From the NCBI RefSeq assembly GCF_018260405.1, contig NZ_JAGLBG010000036.1, positions 1 to 25,598 of the forward strand: 25,598 bases of DNA, read 5' to 3'. This document shows positions 8,260 to 14,877 of this stretch, in pieces; positions within the stretch are counted from its first letter, which is position 1; every line of letters starts with the position of its first letter. The notes under the pieces are model-generated. The model was given only the letters and a program-made list of their open reading frames with translations, had not been told where the DNA came from and made no database searches. The position numbers were made by a program, and so were the translations under genes. Source of the stretch: Deinococcus sp. GTDB taxonomy: Bacteria > Deinococcota > Deinococci > Deinococcales > Deinococcaceae.

Positions 8260-8910
8260 TTAAAGAAGTTCACGCGAAAGTTGTTTGATGTCGTCCCAGG
8301 CGGCTTCGGCACGGGAATCGCGCACGTCGCGGGCCAGCGTTCCGACCTCGGCGGCCTTTTGATAGGCGGAATAGAGCCGCACCAGCGTATTGCAGACCGT
8401 AATGCCCAGGTCGCGCAGGTCCTCGCGGGCCTCCTCACCGGCGCGCCCTACGGGCGGCACACGGGTGAGGACCACGCGGGTCTTGCGTCCTGCCTCGGTC
8501 TCATCCGATAGGAATTCCAGCAGTTCGCGCGTGGCATCGAGTTCCAGCGCTGAGGTCGCGCTGGGCACCAGAATCAGGTCGGCCCGCCCGGCCAGCTGCC
8601 GGAGTTCCTTGCGCTTGGGGCGGCCCTCGGTGTCGATAATGATCACGTCGAGTTCGGCCAGTTTCTTGGGTTTGATGTCGTCGGGGCCGAGGACCGGAAA
8701 GTCCAGCCCACGCGGCGCTGAATGGCCCGGCGCTGGAGTACCCAGTGCTGCGGCGCGGGCCGCCCAGCGCAGGCTGCTGCCCACACGCCCGTCCTCATCG
8801 ATGAGAACCACGTGCAGGCCACGTTCGGCAAAAGCTCCGGCCAGATGAACGGCCAGGGTGCTTTTCCCCACACCCCCTTTCTCAGATGTGATGGCAATGA
8901 CCTTTGGCAT
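8260..8910 (-). CDS. ParA/MinD-family partition ATPase (type Ib-like)
   Basis: A 216-aa P-loop ATPase of the ParA group. The deviant Walker A motif is EKGGVGKST (residues 10-18), with the signature Lys11. The switch-I region is VLIDEDGRVGSSLRWAAR, keeping the D-x-D but with GRVG instead of the usual PQ. Walker B is VIIIDTEG (about 89-96). It lacks an N-terminal helix-turn-helix, as do short type Ib ParA proteins such as ParF (about 206 aa). It is first in a two-gene unit with the RHH protein, so DNA segregation or positioning of some cargo is likely. Which cargo is unknown. The start is preceded by a TAGGCT -10 with a 6-bp gap. Confidence 0.85.
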   Translation of the reverse strand: MPKVIAITSEKGGVGKSTLAVHLAGAFAERGLHVVLIDEDGRVGSSLRWAARAAALGTPAPGHSAPRGLDFPVLGPDDIKPKKLAELDVIIIDTEGRPKRKELRQLAGRADLILVPSATSALELDATRELLEFLSDETEAGRKTRVVLTRVPPVGRAGEEAREDLRDLGITVCNTLVRLYSAYQKAAEVGTLARDVRDSRAEAAWDDIKQLSRELL

Positions 8911-8916
8911 AGCCCG

Positions 8917-8922
8917 AGCCTA
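8917..8922 (-). promoter_or_regulatory. -10 element of the parA-like gene (leaderless type)
   Basis: TAGGCT on the minus strand ends 6 bp before the ATG at 8910. Confidence 0.45.
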
Positions 8923-8939
8923 GCAGACGCCAGGGCATT

Positions 8940-8963
8940 ATGTGGTCATGGAAGGAACCACAT
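8940..8963. promoter_or_regulatory. operator-like inverted repeat between divergent genes
   Basis: ATGTGGT (8940-8946) and ACCACAT (8957-8963) are perfect 7-bp arms separated by 10 bp. The left arm coincides with the expected -35 of the parA-like gene, and the right arm overlaps the ATG of the 75-aa gene. It is a natural candidate for autoregulation by the RHH protein. Confidence 0.4.
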
Positions 8964-9189
8964 GGACAGCGCTGTAAGCAGCGCCCGGCTGCGTGAACTG
9001 CTGGCCGCCGAACCCTACTGGATCGCCCGCGCCATGCAGGAACAGGGCAGCCGCTTCTACCGCGCTCTGGGAAGCGCGCTCGACGCCGCCGACGCCGTGA
9101 ACCGCCGCCTGATCTATCAGACCTGGCCGGAAGAAGTGTGGGACTTTTACCAGCGGGGCCTATGCCTGGCCGCCTCCGAGGAGGGTTAG
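8962..9189 (+). CDS. hypothetical protein, 75 aa
   Basis: A small acidic-to-neutral soluble protein (MDSAVSSARLRELLAAEP...) that I do not recognise. It is rich in helix-forming residues with conserved-looking aromatic positions (PYWIARAM, RFYRALG, TWPEEVWDFYQRG). The ATG at 8962 is preceded by GGAAGG (8950-8955) with 6-bp spacing, one of the clearer Shine-Dalgarno sites here. A longer upstream extension of this frame would run antisense into parA and is not credible. Its TAG stop codon (9187-9189) forms the first three bases of the next gene's -10 hexamer. Divergent from parA. Confidence 0.65.
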   Translation: MDSAVSSARLRELLAAEPYWIARAMQEQGSRFYRALGSALDAADAVNRRLIYQTWPEEVWDFYQRGLCLAASEEG

Positions 9190-9192
9190 ACT
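9187..9192 (+). promoter_or_regulatory. -10 element of the PIG-L deacetylase gene
   Basis: TAGACT lies 5 bp before the ATG at 9198 (8 bp before a second ATG at 9201). It includes the stop codon of the preceding gene. Confidence 0.45.
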
Positions 9193-9197
9193 ACCGC

Positions 9198-10028
9198 ATG
9201 ATGTCTACCAAACCGACCATTCTGGCTGTCTTTGCCCACCCCGACGACGAGGCGTTCAGTGTCGGCGGTACGCTGACTCACTACGCCCGTAAAGGGGTGA
9301 ATGTGGTGCTGGCCTGCGCTACACGCGGCGAGGCCGGAAAAATCACGGTGCCCGGCATGACCGTAGACGATCTGGGCCAGCAGCGCGAACAGGAACTGCG
9401 GGCCGCGTGCGAGGCCCTCGAAATTCCGGCCCCGGTGTTTCTGGATTACCACGATTCGGGCCGCTACGAACGCACCCGCACAGACGACCCCCTGGCCCTG
9501 ATGAACGTGACCCCGCTGGAGGCCGAACCCAAGCTCCGCGCCCTGATCGAGCAGGTGCAGCCGCAGGTGATCTTAACCTTCGACCCACACGGGGCTTACG
9601 GCCACATTGATCACCTTCAGATTCAGCGGACCACCTCCAGCGCCTTTTTCAGCACCGGGCACCTGCCCTACGGCGGGCCACAGCGCCTGTATTTCACCGC
9701 CATGACCAGCGAGGCTGCCAAGGGACTGGCGGGCATGGGCCGCGACCTCGACCCGCTGATCTACGGTGTGTCGGACAGCACCATCGCTGTGACCATAGAC
9801 GTGCGGCCCTACGCCGAGAACAAAAAAGCGGCGCTGGCGGCCCACGGCACCCAGATGGGCGCGACCAGTCTGGTGGGCCGCCTCTCGCCCGAGGAGCGGC
9901 AGGCGATGGAGCAGCGCTTGCTGGGCAGCGAGAGCTTTAGCATCGGCGGCACGCGCACCGGGTTGCCCGCCTTCCCGCTGCGTGGCCTGTTCGATGGGCT
10001 GCCCGGCTTCGAGTCGCTGGACGCCTAA
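9198..10028 (+). CDS. PIG-L/LmbE family zinc-dependent N-deacetylase
   Basis: A 276-aa member of the PIG-L family, which removes acetyl groups from GlcNAc-type sugars. The metal motif AHPDDE is at residues about 13-18, with the second histidine motif YGHIDH at about 135-140. TRGEAGK (about 42-48) is typical of the MshB/LmbE branch. Bacillithiol- and mycothiol-making bacteria use such enzymes (BshB, MshB). Deinococcus is known to make bacillithiol, so BshB is a reasonable guess, but several paralogues usually exist and no bsh gene is adjacent. I chose ATG 9198 over an upstream ATG at 9138 because of the -10 at 9187 and because the family starts close to AHPDDE. Confidence 0.85.
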   Translation: MMSTKPTILAVFAHPDDEAFSVGGTLTHYARKGVNVVLACATRGEAGKITVPGMTVDDLGQQREQELRAACEALEIPAPVFLDYHDSGRYERTRTDDPLALMNVTPLEAEPKLRALIEQVQPQVILTFDPHGAYGHIDHLQIQRTTSSAFFSTGHLPYGGPQRLYFTAMTSEAAKGLAGMGRDLDPLIYGVSDSTIAVTIDVRPYAENKKAALAAHGTQMGATSLVGRLSPEERQAMEQRLLGSESFSIGGTRTGLPAFPLRGLFDGLPGFESLDA

Positions 10029-10065
10029 GCTGTTCAGAACGCCAGCCCCATACCAACCGTAAGCA

Positions 10066-10536
10066 TTAGCCCAGCATCAGGGCGTGCAGTTCTTCCATCA
10101 GGGCCTCGCCTTCCTCGGTGGTGCGGGCGACGACCAGAATCGTATCCTCTCCGGCAATGGTGCCCACGATGTCGTCGCGGCGAAGGCGGTCGAGCAGCAG
10201 GGCGACCCCGGTGGCGTGCCCGTCGGCGGTGCGTACGACCAGCAGGTTTTCGCCCCGGTCCACATCCTGGACAAAGTTCTGAAAGAGGCGCCCCAGTTGC
10301 TCCTCGATATCGGCGTGGGCACCGTACTGGGCCAGGGCGTAGCGGTGGCGTCCCTTGCCGATGGGCACGCGCACCAGCCTCAGTTCATTGATGTCGCGGC
10401 TGACGGTGGCCTGCGTGACGTGTATTCCCTCGGCTTCCAGCAACCGTACCAGATCGGACTGCGTGGAAACGCTTTCCCGCATGATGATGTCCTGAATTCG
10501 TTTTTGGCGCTGGTCCTTACTGAGCATTCTCAGCAT
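10066..10536 (-). CDS. argR: arginine repressor
   Basis: A 156-aa ArgR/AhrC-type regulator, hexameric in known members, that represses arginine biosynthesis and activates catabolism when arginine binds. The N-terminal winged helix (about 5-72) includes QSDLVRLLEAEGIHVTQATVSRDINELRL. The C-terminal oligomerisation and arginine-binding domain has GTIAGEDTILVVAR (about 124-137), where the family has GTIAGDDT. I start it at ATG 10536, just after the -10-like TATACA (10541-10546). ATG 10527 (MLSKDQRQ) is an equally natural family start, and the frame also extends upstream to 10593. Convergent with the PIG-L gene; divergent from the BTAD regulator, sharing a spacer with a strong inverted repeat. 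Confidence 0.9.
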   Translation of the reverse strand: MLRMLSKDQRQKRIQDIIMRESVSTQSDLVRLLEAEGIHVTQATVSRDINELRLVRVPIGKGRHRYALAQYGAHADIEEQLGRLFQNFVQDVDRGENLLVVRTADGHATGVALLLDRLRRDDIVGTIAGEDTILVVARTTEEGEALMEELHALMLG

Positions 10537-10585
10537 GTTATGTATAAAGTGTGAATAACGCAAACCTAGCCCGGAGACAGGGTGA

Positions 10586-10638
10586 ACTATCACTTCCGAA
10601 TGAATCAGGCAGTGTTGGATTCAATCGGAAGTGATAGT
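10586..10638. repeat. 21-bp inverted repeat between argR and the BTAD gene
   Basis: Arms at 10586-10606 and 10618-10638 match at 20 of 21 positions (left arm begins ACTATCACTTCCG) around an 11-nt loop. The sequence lies 50-100 bp upstream of argR and 75-130 bp upstream of the divergent BTAD gene. It has no T tract. It could be an operator, a mobile remnant or an RNA hairpin. Confidence 0.6.
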
Positions 10639-10712
10639 AGTCGCAGGCCCCGGGCCAGGGGAATGGGTCATTTGCTCTACCAAATTGCCCCCCGGTTTGT
10701 CAAACTAGATGT

Positions 10713-11561
10713 ATGCAAGGTAGCGATAGAGCGGATATTCCAGCAGGCAACGCTGTTCCTGTGCAGTATCTGTTGCGTTCGCTGGGCCGGGCCGATGTGC
10801 TGGTCAACGGTCAGAGCGTGGTCTGGCCTGCCCACAGCGCCGAGGAACTGCTGTGGTTTTTGCACGCCAATCCCTCCGGCAAGTATCGCCCCGACATTCT
10901 GTGGCAGCTGTGGGGCCTGGAAGACACGCCCGCCAGCGCCAACCGCTTTCGCGTGGCCCTGCACCGCCTCAGGAGTGTGCTGGGACGCCCGGACGCCGTG
11001 ACCGAGGAACGGGGCCGCTATGTGCTTCACCCCGATTTGATCGCGGCCAGTGACACCTACGCGCTGTTCGAGGCGCTGGGCCACTGCGCACATTCGCCCA
11101 ACAACCGCACGCGTGAAGAACTGCTGCGCCAGGCGCTCGCCAGTGCCCAGGGCGAGTATCTGCCGCACCTGCACGGCGACTGGGTCGACCAGGCCCGGGG
11201 CCAGTACCGCGCCGCCGTGGTCAGCGGTTACCTTTCGCTGTGGAAGTTGCACTGCGCGGCGCGGGAATGTTCGCTGGCCGCGCAGGCGCTGGTGCAGGCC
11301 GCTCAGAACGACCCGCTGATCGGCGAGGACCATCACCAGCACCTCATGATCTGTCTGTCATCGACCCGGGGCCGTTTTGCAGCTATCGAGCATTACCGCC
11401 GCTACCGCTACTTCCTGGCCCATGAGGTCAGCGACACGCCTATGGCCGAAACGGCACGACTGGCCGAGCGCATTAAAGAAGGTGAGCCGACCTGTGTTCT
11501 CAGAGAGGCCGAACAGCTGGGACAGTCTGGGCGGCAGGACTCCCAGGAATCAGGGGTATAA
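10713..11561 (+). CDS. SARP/BTAD-type transcriptional regulator
   Basis: A 282-aa protein with a winged-helix DNA-binding domain of the SARP/OmpR type (about 20-105; KYRPDILWQLWGLEDTPAS followed by ANRFRVALHRLRSVLG, the recognition helix region). A bacterial transcriptional activator domain of TPR-like helices follows (about 112-255; ASAQGEYLPHLHGDWVDQAR, LHCAARECSLAAQALVQAA, HHQHLMICLSSTRGRFAAIEHYRRYR). No receiver, kinase or NB-ARC domain is attached. Short stand-alone BTAD regulators are usually activators; the targets are unknown. It is divergent from argR and lies upstream of the oxidase operon in the same direction, but 350 bp separate them. Confidence 0.8.
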   Translation: MQGSDRADIPAGNAVPVQYLLRSLGRADVLVNGQSVVWPAHSAEELLWFLHANPSGKYRPDILWQLWGLEDTPASANRFRVALHRLRSVLGRPDAVTEERGRYVLHPDLIAASDTYALFEALGHCAHSPNNRTREELLRQALASAQGEYLPHLHGDWVDQARGQYRAAVVSGYLSLWKLHCAARECSLAAQALVQAAQNDPLIGEDHHQHLMICLSSTRGRFAAIEHYRRYRYFLAHEVSDTPMAETARLAERIKEGEPTCVLREAEQLGQSGRQDSQESGV

Positions 11562-11607
11562 TAGAACTCTTGTGAAAGTGGGGGCCGCCCCGAATCCCCG
11601 CTTTCAC
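11557..11607 (+). promoter_or_regulatory. TATAAT box followed by a hairpin
   Basis: A consensus TATAAT (11557-11562) overlaps the TAA stop codon of the BTAD gene. Ten bases later is a hairpin: GTGAAAGTGGGG (11572-11583) with CCCCGCTTTCAC (11596-11607), 12 bp with one G-T pair. No good -35 was found. It may start a structured leader or small RNA. Confidence 0.35.
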
Positions 11608-11669
11608 CGAGCAGGGCGAGTAGCAGCAAACTGAATGAGAAGAACCGGGCGACTTTTGCAACAGGTCTA

Positions 11670-11803
11670 TTACAAGTGCCGATTGAACCCAGCAGTTTTG
11701 AACCTACTCCGAACGCAGGCGAGTGGGAAGAGATACGGGTTTCGCCCCACTGAGTCAGGGCTGATGCCTCCACAGATGTAGCTGAATTGAGCGGGATTTG
11801 CAG
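11670..11803 (+). repeat. MITE-like element, degenerate copy 2
   Basis: This segment aligns by eye, in order, with the element at 6818-6952: CCGATTGA, CAGTT-TGAA, GAGTGGGA, ATACGGGTTTCGC, CCACAG, and GAATT-AGCGG-ATT near the right end. The terminal inverted repeat is largely lost. Length is about 134 bp versus 135 bp in copy 1. Confidence 0.5.
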
Positions 11804-11860
11804 AGGTGCTACCTGCCCAACAACTGCTAGCTGCCCAGCAATGGGCGCTGCTGGCGGCCT

Positions 11861-11882
11861 GTAATGCCTTCGTAATGCCCTC
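11861..11882 (+). promoter_or_regulatory. tandem 11-bp direct repeat upstream of the CBS/ba3 operon
   Basis: GTAATGCCTTC and GTAATGCCCTC abut and match at 10 of 11 positions. They end 29 bp before the ATG at 11912. An 11-bp period places both units on the same DNA face, as in boxes bound by OmpR/PhoB-type winged-helix regulators. A weak -10 (CAATCT, 11887-11892) follows. The regulator is unknown. Confidence 0.4.
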
Positions 11883-11911
11883 ATTTCAATCTCATGGCAT
11901 GGAGAAACCCG

Positions 11912-12334
11912 ATGCTTGTCCGTGATCTGATGAGTTCGCCGCCCATCACGGCGGCGCCCGCCCTGCCTATTCCCGACGCCGTCCACCTGATGAAGTCGCG
12001 TGGGATTCGCCGCCTGCCGGTGCTCGACGGGCCGCAGCTGGTCGGCATCGTGACTGACCGCGATCTGCGCGAGGTGATGCCTGGCAAGGTCAGTACCCTC
12101 TCGCCCTGGGAAGCCACCAGCCGCCTAGCCGCTGTCAGTGTGAGCGACGTGATGCGCCGCAGCGTGCTGACCACCGTGGCCGAGGCCGATGCTCGCGACG
12201 CCGCCTACACCATGCTGCACCACAAGGTCGGCGCCTTGCCGGTCATCAGTGATGCGGGGGCCTTGGTCGGCGTGGTGACCGTCAGCGATATTCTGCGCGA
12301 CTATGCCCGCGTTCCGGCGGAGGTGCAGGGATGA
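11912..12334 (+). CDS. CBS-domain pair protein
   Basis: A 140-aa protein made of two CBS domains only: LVRDLMSSPPITAAPALPIPDAVHLMKSRGIRRLPVLD with GIVTDRDLRE (about 2-55), and SVSDVMRRSVLTTVAEADARDAAYTM with GALPVIS and GVVTVSDILRDY (about 75-132). CBS pairs bind adenine nucleotides and act as energy or redox sensors, usually controlling a partner protein. Here the stop codon overlaps the ATG of the oxidase subunit IIa gene by ATGA, so it is translationally coupled to the ba3 operon. I chose ATG 11912 (GGAG at 11901-11904, 7-bp spacing) over ATG 11894, because the domain starts at once. A role in sensing energy state for the oxidase is inference. Confidence 0.85.
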   Translation: MLVRDLMSSPPITAAPALPIPDAVHLMKSRGIRRLPVLDGPQLVGIVTDRDLREVMPGKVSTLSPWEATSRLAAVSVSDVMRRSVLTTVAEADARDAAYTMLHHKVGALPVISDAGALVGVVTVSDILRDYARVPAEVQG

Positions 12335-12534
12335 TCCCCGAAACCAGAACAACCACAGTGGTAGAGGCCGTAACTCCCGCGCCCGAGACCCCGCTCATGG
12401 CTCCGACCGCGCCAGTTCACGAGGAAGCCCGTGGCCCCGTGCCGGTCGGCACCCTGATGGTTGTTGCCGTGCTGCTGCTGGTGACCATCGCTTTCTGGTG
12501 TCTGGTGCTGGGCATTCAGCAGGGAAGAGCCTGA
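12331..12534 (+). CDS. ba3-type cytochrome c oxidase subunit IIa (putative)
   Basis: A 67-aa protein with one C-terminal membrane helix (about 41-62, VGTLMVVAVLLLVTIAFWCL) and a Pro/Thr/Glu-rich N-terminal tail of about 35 residues. The Thermus ba3 oxidase has a 34-aa single-helix subunit IIa encoded in the same place, upstream of subunit II. Position, one-helix topology and the FW-L-L pattern support the assignment; sequence similarity alone would be too weak. The tail is longer than in Thermus. GGAGGT (12319-12324) gives a strong ribosome binding site with 6-bp spacing, inside the end of the CBS gene. Confidence 0.7.
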   Translation: MIPETRTTTVVEAVTPAPETPLMAPTAPVHEEARGPVPVGTLMVVAVLLLVTIAFWCLVLGIQQGRA

Positions 12535-12535
12535 T

Positions 12536-13078
12536 ATGGCGCCCCGCATACAGCGGCTCGACCATCACACGATGGAGAAGTACGAAAACATCTGGTTCGG
12601 CATTGCCGTGGTCATGTCGGTGCTCCTGGCCGTGGCCGTGTTCGCCAGCTTTCTTAGCGGCACCATTCCGCGCATTGAGGATGAAGGTGGCGGCGGGCAT
12701 CACCTTGAAGGGGTCAAGAACGGGCGGATCAATTCCAGGAATTTTGCTGGGACGCCTTTTGCCACGCCGGGACTGGTCGATAACAAGGACGGGACCTACA
12801 GCGCTTTCGTGGTTGCGCGGGCCTTCGCCTTCGACCCGCCCGTGCTGAAAGTGCCTGCGGGCAAACCCGTGACTTTCTACCTGACCTCGGCAGACGTGCT
12901 GCACGGCTATTACGTCGAAAAGACCAATGTCAACGCCACCGTCGTTCCTGGACAGGTCGCCAGCTTCACCACGACCTTTCGCAGCCCCGGCCCGCTGAAC
13001 ATCGTCTGTGACGAGTACTGCGGGGTCGGGCACCACAACATGCTTAACAAAATCATCGTGGAGGCCCCCCAACCGTGA
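12536..13078 (+). CDS. ba3-type cytochrome c oxidase subunit II (CuA)
   Basis: A 180-aa subunit that receives electrons from cytochrome c. One N-terminal membrane helix (about 19-42) is followed by a periplasmic cupredoxin domain. The binuclear CuA site is complete: H123 (VLHGYY), C158, C162, H166 and M169 in CDEYCGVGHHNM. A single membrane helix, rather than two, and the short length are typical of B-type (ba3) oxidases. It begins one base after the subunit IIa stop codon and its own stop overlaps the GTG start of subunit I, so assembly stoichiometry is probably set by coupled translation. A second possible start, ATG 12572, is less likely. Confidence 0.92.
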   Translation: MAPRIQRLDHHTMEKYENIWFGIAVVMSVLLAVAVFASFLSGTIPRIEDEGGGGHHLEGVKNGRINSRNFAGTPFATPGLVDNKDGTYSAFVVARAFAFDPPVLKVPAGKPVTFYLTSADVLHGYYVEKTNVNATVVPGQVASFTTTFRSPGPLNIVCDEYCGVGHHNMLNKIIVEAPQP

Positions 13079-14877
13079 CCACTTCGCCTGTCCACACTCC
13101 TGACCTGCCGCGCCCGGCTCCGGCCCTGGCCCCTGGGGACTTCCGCGCCCGCACCATTCCGGCCATTCAGGACGCCGCCTACCTCGCCAGCCTGAAAAAG
13201 GTCACGCAGTATTACGTGGTTACGGCGTTTCTGGCGCTGTTTATCGGTGTGCTGATCGGCCCCCTTCAGGCGTTCAATTACGCCGGAATCAACGTCTACG
13301 ACAACCCCATTCTCAAGGCGCTGCTCAAGTCGTACTATCAGGGCCTGTCGCTGCACGGCGTGCTGAACGCGCTGGTGTTTACGCAGTTCTTTATTTCCGG
13401 TTGGCTTCTGTATTTGCCCACTCGTGACATGGGCGCCAAGATCAACATGAAGTTCGCCTGGGGCACCTACATCATGATGACCGCCGGACTGCTGATGGCC
13501 GCCGTGCCGCTGCTGCTCAACAAGGCCACGCTGCTGTACACCTTTTACCCCCCTATGGAAGGCCACTGGCTGTTCTACGTGGGGGCCACGATCATGGTGG
13601 CCGCCAGCCTGCTGGTCGCCCTGCAAGTAATTGTGACCTGGATCGGCTGGAAAAAGGCCAACCCCGGCAAGGTCACGCCACTGGTCACCTTTATGACCGT
13701 TTGCACCTGGATGATGTGGCTGGTCGCCGCGCTGGGGCTGGTCGGTGAAGCCCTGTTCGTGCTTATTCCCTGGGTCTTTGGCCTGCGCCCCGGCGTTGAT
13801 CCACTAATCGCCAAAACACTCTTCTGGTGGACCGGACACGCCATCGTGTACTTCTGGCTGCTGCCCGCCTACATCTCGTGGTACGCCTTCTTGCCTAAGC
13901 AGGCCGGGGGCCGTATTGTATCCGAGCCGCTGGCCCGCCTGACCTTCGTGATGTTCCTCCTTAACAGTACGCCCGTCGGCATTCACCACCAGTACGCCGA
14001 CCCTAACATCAGCAATGTCTGGAAACTGATTCACATGTTCCTGACCTTCCTGGTCGCCATTCCCAGTCTGCTGACCGCCTTCAGTATCGCGGGCGCACTC
14101 GAAGACGCCGCCCGTGCGCGTGGCGGGCGCGGCGCTGTCGGGTGGATCTTCAAACTGCCCTGGGGCGACCCCTCGGTAACAGGCCAGATTCTCGCCATGA
14201 TCTCGTTTATCGGCGGGGGCGCGGGCGGCATCATCACGGCCAGCTACGCCTTCAGCCCGGTTATTCACAACACTGCCTGGATTCCGGGACACTTCCATAT
14301 CACGGTGGGCACGGCGGTCACGCTCAGCTTCATGGCGATTTCCTTCTGGCTGGTGCCGCACCTGACTGGTAAGCGCCTCGCCGCGCCCAAACTGGCGCTG
14401 AGCTCCGTCTGGCTGTGGTTCGCCGGGATGATGTTCTTTGCCGTGGGGATGCACTGGGAAGGTCTGCTTGGCATTCCGCGCCGCGCCCTGATCAGTGCCA
14501 CCGCCCTGCCGATCTACAAAGAAGGCAGTATGCATTCGCAAATTCCAATGGCCCTGACGGGAATCAGCGGCGTGATCTTGCTGGTGGGGGGCCTGATGTA
14601 CTTCTACGTACTGTTCGCCACGCTGCTTTCGCCCCGCGTGGACGACGGTGAGGTCACCACGCCGCTGCCCTACAGCGACGTGATCAGTCCGGCGGGCAGC
14701 GACCTGACGCGGGCCAGCACTCTGGTGCGTACCACCGAGCCGCTGCTGGCGCTGTGGGTGGTTGCCCTGGCCCTGGTACTGCTGATGTACGGCCCAGTGG
14801 TGCTGCGGCTGATTGCCAACGCCTCGCTGGTGCCAGGCTGCGACTTCTTCAGCGTGGGTGCGGGAGGCTGCCGATGA
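13075..14877 (+). CDS. ba3-type cytochrome c oxidase subunit I
   Basis: A 600-aa heme-copper terminal oxidase subunit that reduces O2 to water and pumps protons across the cytoplasmic membrane. Ligands are in place: low-spin heme His94 (LHGVLNALVF), CuB His255 with its cross-linkable Tyr259 (WTGHAIVYFWLLPAY), CuB pair His304-His305 (VGIHHQYADP), and H406/H408 (GHFHIT) for the high-spin and low-spin hemes. The WTGHxIVYFWLLP form and the Tyr four residues after His mark the B family, which works at low oxygen in Thermus. About 13 membrane helices are expected. The GTG start overlaps the subunit II stop (GTGA) and is preceded by GGAGG. No subunit III gene is present in this operon. Confidence 0.95.
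   Translation: MTTSPVHTPDLPRPAPALAPGDFRARTIPAIQDAAYLASLKKVTQYYVVTAFLALFIGVLIGPLQAFNYAGINVYDNPILKALLKSYYQGLSLHGVLNALVFTQFFISGWLLYLPTRDMGAKINMKFAWGTYIMMTAGLLMAAVPLLLNKATLLYTFYPPMEGHWLFYVGATIMVAASLLVALQVIVTWIGWKKANPGKVTPLVTFMTVCTWMMWLVAALGLVGEALFVLIPWVFGLRPGVDPLIAKTLFWWTGHAIVYFWLLPAYISWYAFLPKQAGGRIVSEPLARLTFVMFLLNSTPVGIHHQYADPNISNVWKLIHMFLTFLVAIPSLLTAFSIAGALEDAARARGGRGAVGWIFKLPWGDPSVTGQILAMISFIGGGAGGIITASYAFSPVIHNTAWIPGHFHITVGTAVTLSFMAISFWLVPHLTGKRLAAPKLALSSVWLWFAGMMFFAVGMHWEGLLGIPRRALISATALPIYKEGSMHSQIPMALTGISGVILLVGGLMYFYVLFATLLSPRVDDGEVTTPLPYSDVISPAGSDLTRASTLVRTTEPLLALWVVALALVLLMYGPVVLRLIANASLVPGCDFFSVGAGGCR

Larger units (their letters stand above)
11562..11911. other. 350-bp spacer before the oxidase operon
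   Basis: No supported gene. It contains the TATAAT-linked hairpin, a degenerate MITE-like copy (about 11670-11803), a small hairpin GCCCA-gcaa-TGGGC (about 11833-11846), and a tandem 11-bp repeat (11861-11882) just upstream of the CBS gene. Confidence 0.55.

Noticed and set aside
8722..8961. Upstream extension of the 75-aa gene
   Set aside because: Would be wholly antisense to parA and its promoter; the start at 8962 has the ribosome binding site.
8938..8963. Radiation/desiccation response motif (TTATGT...ACATAA type)
   Set aside because: Only the TTATGT half is present; the rest does not match. No full copy of that motif was found in the window, including near sodA and recF.
10538..10558. 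ARG box candidate upstream of argR
   Set aside because: TTATGTATAAAGTGTGAATAA is only weakly symmetric and lacks the paired TGAAT/ATTCA halves in the right spacing.
11572..11634. 20-codon frame from GTG after the TATAAT box (possible leader peptide)
   Set aside because: No homology or ribosome binding site can be judged at this length, and the sequence is explained by the hairpin.
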